A stretch of 64,000 bases of DNA from Sporosarcina sp. Marseille-Q4943 (GCF_943736995.1 NZ_OX031157.1:248001-312000), one strand, 5' to 3'; shown: positions 38,503-48,379, counted from the first letter of the stretch. Numbers and translations: made by a program. The notes: generated from the letters alone by a model not told the origin.

Positions 38503-38719
38503 ATGAAACTACTCCTTTATTAAAATCCACTTTAATTGCATCCAATAGGAATAATACATCCAATGAGTAAATAAACTCATCTATTTCTCCAAAGTGCTCT
38601 TGTGTAGCAAAATATAGATCCTGTATAGTCATTTCATTTTTAATTATGAAATCAAGAATAAAGGTCATTTTTCCAATTATAGAATCATTAAAAGTTATTA
38701 CCTTGTTTGGTACTAACAT
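38486..38719 (-). CDS. ABC-3C system middle component (MC6-like)
   Basis: The 77-residue protein (LVPNKVITFNDSIIGKMTFI...IYSLDVLFLLDAIKVD) matches the pattern of the small winged-helix-like middle components found between effector and ATPase genes in ABC-3C loci. The start overlaps the effector stop (TAATG) and the end overlaps the ATPase start, so the three genes are tightly coupled. GAGGTG lies 5 bases before the ATG. The exact MC subfamily is from memory of the pattern. Confidence 0.78.
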   Translation of the reverse strand: MLVPNKVITFNDSIIGKMTFILDFIIKNEMTIQDLYFATQEHFGEIDEFIYSLDVLFLLDAIKVDFNKGVVSYVKRD

Positions 38720-39477
38720 TAAAACACCTCACAATTCTGAATAAAAAAGGAAATTATTATGCCACAAGCACCTAAGGAGCTATTTTCAGTTTTTTTGGAT
38801 AACCACTCAGTAAGTTGGTTATATATAACTTCTTGAGATGGCTCATGCCTACTTAAGGTGTCATAAAAAGATTTAACTTGTGACGAAATTTGATTAAATG
38901 ATTTTGGATATTGGCTATCCAGTTGAGCAAATTGTTCTCTTATATATAAGTAATATTCTCTAATTTCATTCCTTATCTTATTTTTGGTTATTCTAACTAA
39001 TGTCTCATCTGCTTTTTTGTCAAGCTTTAGTGCTCTCATATGTAGAGGTTTAGTTTCTGCCTCATTAAATCCTATTACTAATTTGCCTATAACCTCTTTT
39101 ATCTCAGCCTCAATTTGATAATCATGATATTTTGCTCTTGTTTCACTTTTAATTAATATGTTTTTCTTGATGACGAATAGCTTCCTATACTCCTCAACAG
39201 TTCTAGGGTTATCAAATTTATTATGGCACTCTTCACATAAAGCAATAATATTATTTAAGTTATTTACATCTTCATGCAATCTCTCTTCATCCTTTAATAA
39301 TTCAATCTCTTCTTTTGTAGGATTAAGAGGATATATATGTGCACCTTCCCACAGCTTATAATTCCCGCCTTTTTTTTCATACATGAGTGATTTTGTGCAT
39401 AAAGGACACATATTTTCAACCTCTGAAAGTAATATTGAATTATCATTAGAGGTTAAGTTTCTTCTTTTGTTAGACAT
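38719..39477 (-). CDS. ABC-3C system HNH nuclease effector
   Basis: The 252-residue protein begins with a zinc-ribbon-type HNH domain: NMCPLCTKSL (first CxxC), LWEGAHIYPLNP (catalytic His), NNLNNIIALCEECHNKFDN (Asn/His, second CxxC), within residues 20-95. The remaining helical region (about 115-252) ends SSLGACGIIISFFIQNCEVF and likely forms the conserved C-terminal domain that docks to the other components. It is the first gene of the operon. AAAGGTGG is 8 bases before the ATG. Confidence 0.83.
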   Translation of the reverse strand: MSNKRRNLTSNDNSILLSEVENMCPLCTKSLMYEKKGGNYKLWEGAHIYPLNPTKEEIELLKDEERLHEDVNNLNNIIALCEECHNKFDNPRTVEEYRKLFVIKKNILIKSETRAKYHDYQIEAEIKEVIGKLVIGFNEAETKPLHMRALKLDKKADETLVRITKNKIRNEIREYYLYIREQFAQLDSQYPKSFNQISSQVKSFYDTLSRHEPSQEVIYNQLTEWLSKKTENSSLGACGIIISFFIQNCEVF

Positions 39478-39509
39478 TTAGCACACCACCTTTAAACTAC
39501 AGTAAAACT

Positions 39510-39515
39510 ATTATA
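39510..39515 (-). promoter_or_regulatory. Possible -10 element of the ABC-3C operon
   Basis: TATAAT on the minus strand, 33 bases before the effector start. No good -35 was found. Confidence 0.35.
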
Positions 39516-39786
39516 CTACTTTAAAATAGATAATACCCTCTATTTTCTAACAATTTTCAACAAAATAAGAACTAGGCACTTTGCTCCTTTTCCTGAATTG
39601 ACCTTTATTATGTCTACTTTTGTTCCTACTTTCTTTATCTCCATAATTCATTTGACCTTTCCTTAAAACCCTTGTAAATTCAGCTTTGTAATGAGGATGT
39701 ATTGTAATTAATCTATTTCGTATACGATGGACAAGTCGAATGGATGGTGCACGTAGTCTGGAATCTTTACCTTTTCAAACAAGCCC

Positions 39787-39870
39787 ATGGAGTATACTCG
39801 ATAACTTACTACTGTATCCATTTGAATTACCCAAATGAACAGAGCAACAGCAAAATTGACTGTATGCTCT
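39787..39870. repeat. Repeat with hairpin, copy 2
   Basis: ATGGAGTATACTC and then AGAGCAACAG...CTGTATGCTCT, matching the order of motifs at 32683-32776, though the middle has diverged and the flanking A/T runs are lost. It lies upstream of ydaP and just outside the AT-rich island. Confidence 0.55.
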
Positions 39871-39987
39871 GTTTACAAATTAACCCTAAAGTTTATCTAC
39901 TGCTTTTTAGAGGAAGAACTATAAGAGTGGACTTTCCTGCTACACGGCTAGCAGGACAGATAAGATCTATCGAGGAGGTTTTAGGAC

Positions 39988-41604
39988 ATGGGAAAAAGTG
40001 AACGGACAGTTGCAGAATTGGTACTCGATCAACTATCGTTATTCGGTGTAAAACGGATTTACGGTGTAGTCGGTGATGCGATTATCGGTCTCATTGACGC
40101 ACTTGCAAAACAAGATCAAATTCAATTCATCGCAGTTAAACATGAATCTACTGCTGCTTTCATGGCCTCTGCAGAAGCGAAGCTGACAGGCCGGCTTGCA
40201 GTATGTACAGCAACGATGGGTCCTGGGGCAGCCAACTTGCTTAACGGGTTGGGAGACGCATATGCAGACAAAGCGCCTGTCCTCGCAATCACTGGCCAAG
40301 CACCGACGGATAAAATCGGAACAGAATTTCCGCAATATGTAGATCAGCAAGAGCTAATGAAACCATTCGCATCGTTTTCCGCTACTCTTGCCAATCAGGA
40401 TGCAACAGTCGAACTTCTCCATAGAGCAGTGCGCAAATCACTCGGTCAGCGTGTTGTCACTCATTTGTCCATCCCAAAGGATCTTTTCATGGAACCCACT
40501 TCTGCAGTGCCGCGAGCTTTGCCAGAACAGATTGAGGGCTTTTCTTCTTTCACAACGGACAGCTTGAGCCAGGCAACATCCATAATGAAAACAGCAAAGC
40601 GCCCGATGATTCTCGCAGGCTTCGGAGCAGCCGCTGCGTCAGAAGAGGTGGAGAAACTTGCTGAATTATGGGGGGCTGGCATCTTAACTAGTTTAGGCGG
40701 AAAAGGTTTGTTGGATGAATCTTCCCCTCACCTGCTGCAAGGCATTGGCGAAGGCGGCAATCCGCATGCCGCCGATGTCTTGAAAGATGCCGATGTTGTC
40801 CTTCTTGCAGGCACGGCATGGTGGCCGGAAGGGTATGTCCCATCTGACGCACAAATTATCCAGATAGACACCCATTTCGATAAAATTGAAAAGAGCATCC
40901 CCGTTAAGCTCGGCATTATCGGATCAACAGAAGAAGTTCTTCCGCTTTTAAGGGAGAGTCTGCAAGGATTTTCTCGAGCTGAAGACTGGGTTGACCGTTG
41001 CCGGGAAGCTAAACAGAAATGGGCTGAACAAAATGAGCAGGAAGGCAATACTGCGGGGTCTCCCGTGCATCCTTCCCGTATTATGCGTGCCCTTGACAGA
41101 ACAGTCGATGCAGATGCAGTTCTTTGCGTAGATACAGGCGACGGTACAGTGTGGTTGAATCGCAATTTTAGGCAAAAACAGCAAAGAATATTATTCTCCG
41201 GATACTGGCGGACGATGGGGTTCGGTCTTCCTGCAGCGATGGCGGCAAAGCTTGAACAACCGGAAAAACAAGTCGTAGCGATTGTCGGGGATGGCGGCCT
41301 GCAAATGACACTTGCCGATTTAACGACTGCGACTCGCTATGGACTCGACATTACTGTCATTGTATTAAATAACGGCTCACTTCAAATGGAAAGGGACAAG
41401 ATCAATGTCATGAACAAAAAAGAAGTGGGAGTTGATCTCACAAACCCTGATTTCATCAAAATCGCCGAAGCATGCGGATGGAACGGATTCCATGTCGCAA
41501 CTGATCCGGAGCTTGAATCCGTTCTAGAATCCGCCCTAAAAACAAAAGCACCCGCACTCGTGGACATCCAGACATCCCAAGCATTCTTCCCGGAAACCAA
41601 CTAA
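39988..41604 (+). CDS. ydaP: Pyruvate oxidase-like ThDP enzyme (YdaP)
   Basis: The 538-residue thiamine-diphosphate enzyme has the N-terminal PYR domain (GVKRIYGVVGDAIIGLIDAL, catalytic Glu in AVKHESTAAFMA), a central domain, and the C-terminal ThDP motif GDGGLQMTLADLTTATRYGLDITVIVLNN. It resembles B. subtilis YdaP, a pyruvate oxidase or dehydrogenase expressed under stress. GAGGAGG lies 9 bases before the ATG. A stem-loop CTGCTA...TAGCAG (about 39941-39958) lies in the leader. Confidence 0.88.
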   Translation: MGKSERTVAELVLDQLSLFGVKRIYGVVGDAIIGLIDALAKQDQIQFIAVKHESTAAFMASAEAKLTGRLAVCTATMGPGAANLLNGLGDAYADKAPVLAITGQAPTDKIGTEFPQYVDQQELMKPFASFSATLANQDATVELLHRAVRKSLGQRVVTHLSIPKDLFMEPTSAVPRALPEQIEGFSSFTTDSLSQATSIMKTAKRPMILAGFGAAAASEEVEKLAELWGAGILTSLGGKGLLDESSPHLLQGIGEGGNPHAADVLKDADVVLLAGTAWWPEGYVPSDAQIIQIDTHFDKIEKSIPVKLGIIGSTEEVLPLLRESLQGFSRAEDWVDRCREAKQKWAEQNEQEGNTAGSPVHPSRIMRALDRTVDADAVLCVDTGDGTVWLNRNFRQKQQRILFSGYWRTMGFGLPAAMAAKLEQPEKQVVAIVGDGGLQMTLADLTTATRYGLDITVIVLNNGSLQMERDKINVMNKKEVGVDLTNPDFIKIAEACGWNGFHVATDPELESVLESALKTKAPALVDIQTSQAFFPETN

Positions 41605-41621
41605 TGTTTGTCGCAATTATT

Positions 41622-41680
41622 ACCTTTGTATAATTAATGGACACACCGAATGTGACATTGTTATACAAAGGTGTTTTTTT
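41622..41680 (+). terminator. Terminator after ydaP
   Basis: ACCTTTGTATAA pairs with TTATACAAAGGT across a 27-base loop and is followed by a run of seven T. Confidence 0.8.
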
Positions 41681-41773
41681 GAGTGGATAATACTGTTTCA
41701 TACTCTATGTAAGTGGTAGATAGTCAGGATTTAAAATTAATTGATCAATCATTTACGAGATGAATTTATCGAC

Positions 41774-41930
41774 TCACATCACAATGTAATGATGCCGCAA
41801 TGAAATGATTTCATTCCGTAATACAACTAAACGACTGCAATACAAGGAAACCGAGCTGCATAGAAATCAAATTGATTCGCATCACACTAAAATCATTTGC
41901 AACGAAACGATTCCTGATCGTATCACAACC
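41774..41930. repeat. Degenerate repeat array of about 21 bp (array 3)
   Basis: Eight copies of a motif like TCGCATCACA or CTGCAATACA recur at spacings of 19-21 bases (mostly 21). The sequence is unrelated to arrays 1 and 2. It lies between ydaP and the converging winged-helix gene. Confidence 0.65.
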
Positions 41931-41938
41931 ACCCCTGC

Positions 41939-42736
41939 TCAAGGACTATAAAACCCTTCCACCGGCTTATCAAATAGCATGAAAATGTCCTTGAAGTACG
42001 TTTCATCGACCAACTTATCCAGCACTCCCTTGTAATACCCCGGCAAATTACGGACTTTCTTCTTCTTTGTCGCCATAACGGTAATCATCAATGCTCGATA
42101 CGCAAGATCCTCGAATACATGGCGATCGTCTTTATAGATTCCGAACTTCAACATGCGTCCTGATATGGCTCTATGAATTCCGTAGAATTCACGGGCTTGC
42201 TTTGTGTCTCCAATTGTCGTGACAAGCAAGTTTTTCATCCGACTGAATAGACTTGTGGATAACTTTGACGGTTCCAAAGGAGACGTGTAGTTAAGATCTT
42301 TAGATTTTAAAATAGATTTAGAAAGAAGAGCTTCGTTTGCTGGAAGCTGCTCGTTTTCCTTGTCCTCATGCGGTTTATCGTCATCGTCCCGGTCGTTCAT
42401 TTTCCCCTGGTCATCAAAAGGTAAAATGATATAAATGTTGGCGCCGAGCCCGCTCATGACCGGCCGGATGTAATGGACTTTCTCGATGATGCCTAAATTG
42501 ACGAGTTTGCGGATTGCACGTCTTACCGTTACGTTCGATTTCCCGATCGCTTCTTCGATTGTGCCGTGCTTCAAATGAGCAGCCCCATATTTTACAGAGT
42601 AACGACGGATGACGTCGAGCACGTGGCGGTCCGATTTCGTCAATTCGTCCCAGTGGGTCATCAGGTGCTGTTCAGCTGCAACGTCCATTTCAGCAATTGT
42701 TTCGAAGCGCGAGTATTCTTTCAAGTAGTGTGTCAT
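41939..42736 (-). CDS. Winged-helix DNA-binding protein of unknown role
   Basis: The 265-residue protein has a helix-turn-helix near residues 38-90 (DRHVLDVIRRYSVKYGAAH, TIEEAIGKSNVTVRRAIRKL), a charged Asp/Glu linker (about 112-135) and a C-terminal domain ending NLPGYYKGVLDKLVDETYF...EGFYSP. The layout recalls plasmid- or phage-type replication or regulatory proteins of bacilli, but no name can be given. AAGGGGGAA lies 6 bases before the ATG. Its last 55 codons are duplicated at 34242-34408. Confidence 0.75.
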   Translation of the reverse strand: MTHYLKEYSRFETIAEMDVAAEQHLMTHWDELTKSDRHVLDVIRRYSVKYGAAHLKHGTIEEAIGKSNVTVRRAIRKLVNLGIIEKVHYIRPVMSGLGANIYIILPFDDQGKMNDRDDDDKPHEDKENEQLPANEALLSKSILKSKDLNYTSPLEPSKLSTSLFSRMKNLLVTTIGDTKQAREFYGIHRAISGRMLKFGIYKDDRHVFEDLAYRALMITVMATKKKKVRNLPGYYKGVLDKLVDETYFKDIFMLFDKPVEGFYSP

Positions 42737-42862
42737 GTACGATTCCCCCTTTTGCCCTCTATATAGATGGGTGGGGTCAAAAGGGATACTCCGAATAAGA
42801 CATTTTTACAAATAGTATAAAATATCTATAAAGACGTCGGTGTCTCTTTCTTTTCTCAATAT

Positions 42863-42905
42863 AAAAAACCACTTTCCTGATTGTGATCAGTAAAAAGTGG
42901 TTTTG
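42863..42905 (-). terminator. Terminator after yneF
   Basis: AAAACCACTTT pairs with AAAGTGGTTTT, with an inner CTGAT/ATCAG stem; TTTTTTAT follows on the minus strand. Confidence 0.88.
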
Positions 42906-42981
42906 TCGATTACATCGAGGTTTAGATAGCTTGTACAAAAATTAAATGAAAATAATCTTTATAGAACGAAAATAAGCTAAC

Positions 42982-43221
42982 TTATTTTTTCTTGCCTGCA
43001 TTGTCACTTACTTTGTTCATTTGTGCCATCATTTGATTAATCTTCTTTTGTGAAGGTTTTTGTCCCATTTGCATCATCATCATACGTAACATTTGTTCAT
43101 TGATTGGCGGGTTTTCCTTCAAATATTTCATCATATATTGACGTGCAATGAAAAATCCGAGGGCCACACCAGCGATTAACGCGACGACGGCAATGAGGAT
43201 TACCCAAATCGTGCTTACCAT
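42982..43221 (-). CDS. yneF: YneF family membrane protein (UPF0154)
   Basis: A 79-residue protein with one N-terminal transmembrane helix (about 5-27, [20 protein letters not shown]) and the family text [25 protein letters not shown]. It is of unknown function and, as in B. subtilis, lies after sirA. AAGGAGGT lies 7 bases before the ATG. Confidence 0.92.
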   Translation of the reverse strand: MVSTIWVILIAVVALIAGVALGFFIARQYMMKYLKENPPINEQMLRMMMMQMGQKPSQKKINQMMAQMNKVSDNAGKKK

Positions 43222-43342
43222 CCGCTATACCTCCTTCACTACCGTAATTCGAGAATACTCTACCATGATGGATTATACAACAAAGGGGCGGCGGATAGCA
43301 ATGACTGGCAGTAAATAATTATATATAATGTCGAATTGAATA

Positions 43343-43789
43343 TTAAAATAAGAACGACCGATTGTTCCCGAGTTGAGTTTCCTGTTTAATAGGCTTCAGC
43401 CACCCCCACTCGCCATGCTCGTCCATTACGGCAAAAAAACGATCATCCGCCCCGGATAATGCAACGAACAAGTCTAGGTCGAGCATACGCGAACCGTCGC
43501 AATACGCTTGAAGCGAATACGGCGTCAATGAAATATGGATCGACCCTTTCATCGGATGGGACAATTTATATTCTCCATCATCACTTTCGACCGTCGTAAA
43601 ACTCTTTCCTAAATTGCTAAGGATTGCTTGGTCAATCGCGGATTCTTCGATTTCATCGCATAAATACTTAACTTCCTGTAAAGGTTCTTCCTGAGCATGA
43701 TCCTTTAGCAAATCATAGAGCAGGCCTTCTCTGCCTAGTATAAATGATTGGTATCTTTTCTTCACTTTATAAATATCATAAGTTCTCAT
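43343..43789 (-). CDS. sirA: Sporulation inhibitor of replication SirA
   Basis: The 148-residue protein has the length of B. subtilis SirA and ends with FFAVMDEHGEWGWLKPIKQ, the conserved SirA C-terminal pattern. SirA binds DnaA domain I and blocks new replication rounds as cells commit to sporulation. ATG 43789 is 8 bases after AGGAGG; the GTG at 43798 abuts it. Between tkt and yneF, as in B. subtilis. Confidence 0.82.
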   Translation of the reverse strand: MRTYDIYKVKKRYQSFILGREGLLYDLLKDHAQEEPLQEVKYLCDEIEESAIDQAILSNLGKSFTTVESDDGEYKLSHPMKGSIHISLTPYSLQAYCDGSRMLDLDLFVALSGADDRFFAVMDEHGEWGWLKPIKQETQLGNNRSFLF

Positions 43790-43910
43790 GACCGTCACCT
43801 CCTTTTTACATAGTCTATCGCAACAGAAGTAAAAAGTTTGTCAAAACACGGTAAAGAAAGGCACTATTGTTGTCGAAACCTTTCTAATAGTGAGTCATCT
43901 GTTTGTTGAA

Positions 43911-43960
43911 AAATGCCGCTTCGGAAATATGAGTCATATGACATTCCGAAGCGGCAAAAA
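43911..43960 (-). terminator. Terminator after tkt
   Basis: TGCCGCTTCGGAA pairs with TTCCGAAGCGGCA, an inner TATGA/TCATA pair extends it, and TTTTTC follows on the minus strand. Confidence 0.93.
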
Positions 43961-45970
43961 TTAGTTACGACCGAGAATCGTTTTCATTTCACGAACTACA
44001 TTCTCTTCAGTGAAACCATACTCCGCAATGACCTTTTCCCCTGGAGCACTTGCTCCAAACGTGTCAATTGCCATGACTCCACCTTCGTCACCTACATATT
44101 TATGCCATCCTAGGGAGGCTCCCATTTCGATGGATAGGCGTTTTTTCACTGCTTTTGGCAGTACGCTTTCTTTATATTGCTCATCCTGCTGCTCGAACAA
44201 ATCCCATGAAGGCATGGATACGACTGCAACTTCGATTCCTTCTTCACGTAGTTTTGCTTGTGCCGAGACAGCCAGGTTCACTTCCGAACCTGTAGCAATC
44301 AAAATTCCGTCGGCCACGTCTTTTTCGGCAGGTGAAATCGTATAAGCACCGCGTTTCACGCCATCCATTGCAAGTTCACCGGATTTCGGCAACACTTCTA
44401 GATTCTGACGGGATAAGACGAGTAATGTCGGTCTGTTCTTCGATGAGACCGCAATATTCCAAGCAGCCGAAGTTTCATTGCCATCAGCCGGGCGGATGAC
44501 TGTCAATCCTGGCATTGAACGGAATGATGATAAATGTTCAACCGGTTCATGTGTAGGACCATCTTCACCTACTGCAATGCTGTCATGTGTAAACACGTAT
44601 GTGACAGGCATGCCCATTAGAGCGGACAATCTGATTGCTGGTCTCACGTAATCGCTGAATACGAAGAACGTTCCACCGAACACATGTAACCCTCCGTGAA
44701 GCGCCATACCGTTCAAAGCAGTACCCATTGCAAATTCACGGACACCGAACCAAATGTTACGTCCTGTATAATCTCCCGGAAGGAAGTCTCCCGCACCTTT
44801 GATCGTCGTCTTGTTTGATCCTGCAAGGTCTGCGCTTCCACCGAAGAATGAAGGCAATACGTTTGCAATGGCATTGATTGCGTCTCCTGAAGCTGAGCGG
44901 GTTGCATGTGATGAACCAGCTTCATACGTAGGAAGCGCTTCTTGAAGTCCTTCAGGCATTTCACCCTTGATTGCAGCCTTCAATTGATTAGCTAAATCAG
45001 CATGTTCGCTTTCATATTGTGTAAACAGCTCGTTCCACTGTTGTTCTTTCTTGACGCCCAATTCATCGGTTGCCTCTTTGAATGTCTCATAGACACCTTC
45101 AGGAACACAGAAATCCTCTTCGTACGTCCACTTGTAGTATTCTTTCGTAAGCTTCATTTCGTCTTCGCCAAGAGGTGCACCATGGACGTCTGCCTTACCG
45201 GATTTATTTGGTGATCCATACCCGATGACTGTCTTCACTTCAATCATTGTCGGACCGCCTGAATTGCCTTTCGCCTCTTCAATAGCTTTTGAAACCAGTT
45301 CGATATTATTGCCATCTTCCACACGGATATAGTTCCAGCCATATGATTCGAAACGCTTACGGATGTTTTCCGTAAATGACATATCCAAATCTCCATCCAA
45401 GGAAATGTCGTTGCTATCATAGAGGACAATTAATTTATCCAATTGCAGATGACCGGCAAGGGAAATCGCCTCTGCTGCCACACCTTCCATGAGGTCACCA
45501 TCGCCGCAAAGCGCGTACGTGTAATGGTCTACAATGTCGAAACCTGGACGGTTATAAGTAGCTGCCAAATGCTTTTCAGCCATCGCCATTCCTACTGCCA
45601 TCCCAATTCCTTGTCCGAGTGGTCCCGTTGTCGCTTCAACACCGATAGTATGGCCGTATTCAGGATGACCTGGCGTTTTCGATCCCCATTGTCTGAAGTT
45701 TTTCAATTCCTCCATCGGCAAACCGTAGCCGCTTAAGTGAAGCAGGCTGTATAACAGCATGGAACCGTGACCTGCCGATAGTACAAATCGGTCGCGGTTG
45801 AACCATTCAGGATTCGAAGGATTATGATGCATATGTTTTGTCCATAGGGTGTAAGCCATCGGAGCAGCTCCCATTGGCAATCCCGGGTGGCCGGAATTCG
45901 CCTTTTCGATTGCATCGATGGATAACGTCCTAATCGTGTTTATTGCTAATTGGTCAATCTTTTCGGTCAT
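43961..45970 (-). CDS. tkt: Transketolase
   Basis: The 669-residue ThDP enzyme of the pentose phosphate pathway moves two-carbon units between sugar phosphates. [60 protein letters not shown], the ThDP motif [20 protein letters not shown] and [20 protein letters not shown] are all present. GGAAAGGA precedes the ATG. Confidence 0.97.
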   Translation of the reverse strand: MTEKIDQLAINTIRTLSIDAIEKANSGHPGLPMGAAPMAYTLWTKHMHHNPSNPEWFNRDRFVLSAGHGSMLLYSLLHLSGYGLPMEELKNFRQWGSKTPGHPEYGHTIGVEATTGPLGQGIGMAVGMAMAEKHLAATYNRPGFDIVDHYTYALCGDGDLMEGVAAEAISLAGHLQLDKLIVLYDSNDISLDGDLDMSFTENIRKRFESYGWNYIRVEDGNNIELVSKAIEEAKGNSGGPTMIEVKTVIGYGSPNKSGKADVHGAPLGEDEMKLTKEYYKWTYEEDFCVPEGVYETFKEATDELGVKKEQQWNELFTQYESEHADLANQLKAAIKGEMPEGLQEALPTYEAGSSHATRSASGDAINAIANVLPSFFGGSADLAGSNKTTIKGAGDFLPGDYTGRNIWFGVREFAMGTALNGMALHGGLHVFGGTFFVFSDYVRPAIRLSALMGMPVTYVFTHDSIAVGEDGPTHEPVEHLSSFRSMPGLTVIRPADGNETSAAWNIAVSSKNRPTLLVLSRQNLEVLPKSGELAMDGVKRGAYTISPAEKDVADGILIATGSEVNLAVSAQAKLREEGIEVAVVSMPSWDLFEQQDEQYKESVLPKAVKKRLSIEMGASLGWHKYVGDEGGVMAIDTFGASAPGEKVIAEYGFTEENVVREMKTILGRN

Positions 45971-46074
45971 TCAGAACATCCTTTCCCATGCTTTATCTTA
46001 TAGTTGCAATTGTTATTACTTCTATAGTGTAGTCAATATATAGATGAAATACAATCCATCCTATGTTCGGATGT

Positions 46075-46308
46075 TCAGTTCAGAAACTTCTTATTCCGTG
46101 CATCTTTCACTTTGTCAGGTGTGACGTCGTTGCCTTGCGGATCGATTACTTTGACGTTCTCGATTGTGTCGCGCATGGATGAGCGAAATGTTTCCAAGTA
46201 TTCTTTGCGCAGTTGAGTTTGTTCTTTTGCTTCTTCGATTGATAGGCCGATTGTTTTCGACTTTTTCGATAGTTCGTTGATTCGTTTAATTTTATCTTGA
46301 GATAACAT
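46075..46308 (-). CDS. ynzC: YnzC family protein (DUF896)
   Basis: A 77-residue helical protein starting MLSQDKIKRINELSKKSK and containing LSIEEAKEQTQLRKEYLETF, the DUF896 pattern. Small cytosolic protein of unknown role, placed between yneB and tkt as in B. subtilis. TTGGAGG precedes the ATG. Confidence 0.92.
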   Translation of the reverse strand: MLSQDKIKRINELSKKSKTIGLSIEEAKEQTQLRKEYLETFRSSMRDTIENVKVIDPQGNDVTPDKVKDARNKKFLN

Positions 46309-46360
46309 GGTATTCCTCCAATTATTTCGTCCAACTTTTAATTGTTTGTGGTTTTAAACC

Positions 46361-46481
46361 GGATTTCCGCTGCGGGCGGTCGCTTTCCGTGGGCGAGCGC
46401 CAAGCCGCATCGTCGCTACGCTCCTGCTGGGTCTTGGCTGTCTCGCTTTCCCACTGGAGTCGCCGCCCTTCGCTCCAATCC
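46361..46481. repeat. Family-1 repeat between yneB and ynzC
   Basis: Begins GGATTTCCGCTGCGGGCGGT and ends CGCTCCAATCC (5-bp inverted ends). Middle: GCGAGCGCCAAGCCGC...CTTGGCTGTCTCGC. It lies inside what is otherwise a continuous yneA-yneB-ynzC-tkt row. Confidence 0.82.
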
Positions 46482-46571
46482 TTTATGAAACACCAATTAT
46501 TGAACAATCAAAGTCGAACTCATTAAAACTATACTTTGAAGGTATACAAAAAGAGCAGGAAGTGCAACCAA

Positions 46572-47551
<980 letters not shown>

Positions 47552-47565
47552 AAAAAACCCCTCCA

Positions 47566-47579
47566 AGAATGTTTGTTCG
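47566..47579. promoter_or_regulatory. LexA box, weak, near the yneA start
   Basis: The minus strand reads CGAACAAACATTCT, with the left half exact and two mismatches in the right half of CGAACNNNNGTTCG. Confidence 0.4.
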
Positions 47580-47631
47580 GAATGCATGTTCCCATTATAG
47601 GACACGTTTTTTTAGAAGTCAACAAAACTTT

Positions 47632-47645
47632 CGAACCTTTGTTTG
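47632..47645. promoter_or_regulatory. LexA box 1
   Basis: CGAACCTTTGTTTG fits CGAACNNNNGTTYG and overlaps the start of the lexA -35. Confidence 0.8.
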
Positions 47646-47671
47646 CCAATTGTCCGAACACCTGTTATACT
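47643..47671 (+). promoter_or_regulatory. Sigma-A promoter of lexA
   Basis: TTGCCA and TATACT are separated by exactly 17 bases; LexA box 2 lies within it. Confidence 0.8.
47655..47668. promoter_or_regulatory. LexA box 2
   Basis: CGAACACCTGTTAT has an exact left half and three of five matches on the right; it overlaps the lexA -10. Confidence 0.6.
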
Positions 47672-47695
47672 CTCCTTAAGAAACGATTGCGGCTG

Positions 47696-47709
47696 CGGAC
47701 ATGCGTTCG
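47696..47709. promoter_or_regulatory. LexA box 3
   Basis: CGGACATGCGTTCG has one mismatch to CGAACNNNNGTTCG, downstream of the lexA promoter. Confidence 0.7.
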
Positions 47710-47752
47710 CACAATTGTTAATCATTCATTCTATTAATTGGAGGGTGGAATT

Positions 47753-48373
47753 ATGAAGAAAATCTCAAAGAGACAGCAGGATATCCTATCGTTTATCAAA
47801 GATGAAGTGAAGCTAAAAGGATATCCGCCTTCCGTGCGTGAAATCGGCGAAGCTGTCGGACTAGCTTCAAGCTCAACCGTGCATGGACATTTGGCTAGAT
47901 TGGAAAGCAAAGGATATATCCGCAGGGACCCGACAAAACCGAGAGCGATCGAGGTATTGGACCCTGAAGGTCTGACGGCGCTGAAATCTGGCGTAGTCCA
48001 CGTTCCGCTTGTCGGAAAGGTGACCGCAGGCTTGCCGATTACCGCAATTGAAAACATCGAGGAATACTTCCCTTTGCCGGATACGTACGGTACGTCTGAC
48101 GATAAGCTGTTCATGCTAGAAATTGTCGGAGATAGTATGATAGAAGCTGGAATTCTAAATGGAGATTATGTCGTCGTCAAACAGCAACACACTGCAAACA
48201 ATGGTGAGATTGTTGTCGCCATGACGGAAGAGGATGAAGCGACCGTAAAACGCTTCTTTAAAGAAAAGGATTACTTCCGATTGCAACCGGAAAATGAATC
48301 AATGGAGCCGATCATCGTCAATTCAGTTTCCATATTAGGAAAAGTTGTCGGCGTTTATCGCCAAATTCATTAA
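47753..48373 (+). CDS. lexA: LexA repressor of the SOS response
   Basis: The 206-residue protein has an N-terminal winged helix (about 1-65, [25 protein letters not shown]), the self-cleavage site Ala92-Gly93 in [10 protein letters not shown], the catalytic Ser128 in [10 protein letters not shown] and Lys166 in EATVKRFF. RecA on single-stranded DNA triggers cleavage. ATG 47753 follows GGAGG at 8 bases. Several LexA boxes show autoregulation. Confidence 0.97.
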   Translation: MKKISKRQQDILSFIKDEVKLKGYPPSVREIGEAVGLASSSTVHGHLARLESKGYIRRDPTKPRAIEVLDPEGLTALKSGVVHVPLVGKVTAGLPITAIENIEEYFPLPDTYGTSDDKLFMLEIVGDSMIEAGILNGDYVVVKQQHTANNGEIVVAMTEEDEATVKRFFKEKDYFRLQPENESMEPIIVNSVSILGKVVGVYRQIH

Positions 48374-48379
48374 ACAAAA

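Noticed and set aside
39744..40001. 85-codon plus-strand frame before ydaP
   Set aside because: Overlaps the repeat hairpin and the ydaP start, no ribosome site, no domain.
34242..42736. Integrative element with attL/attR and integrase
   Set aside because: The duplicated 3' end is suggestive, but no integrase lies between the copies; xerD and yneB are far away and in conserved housekeeping positions.
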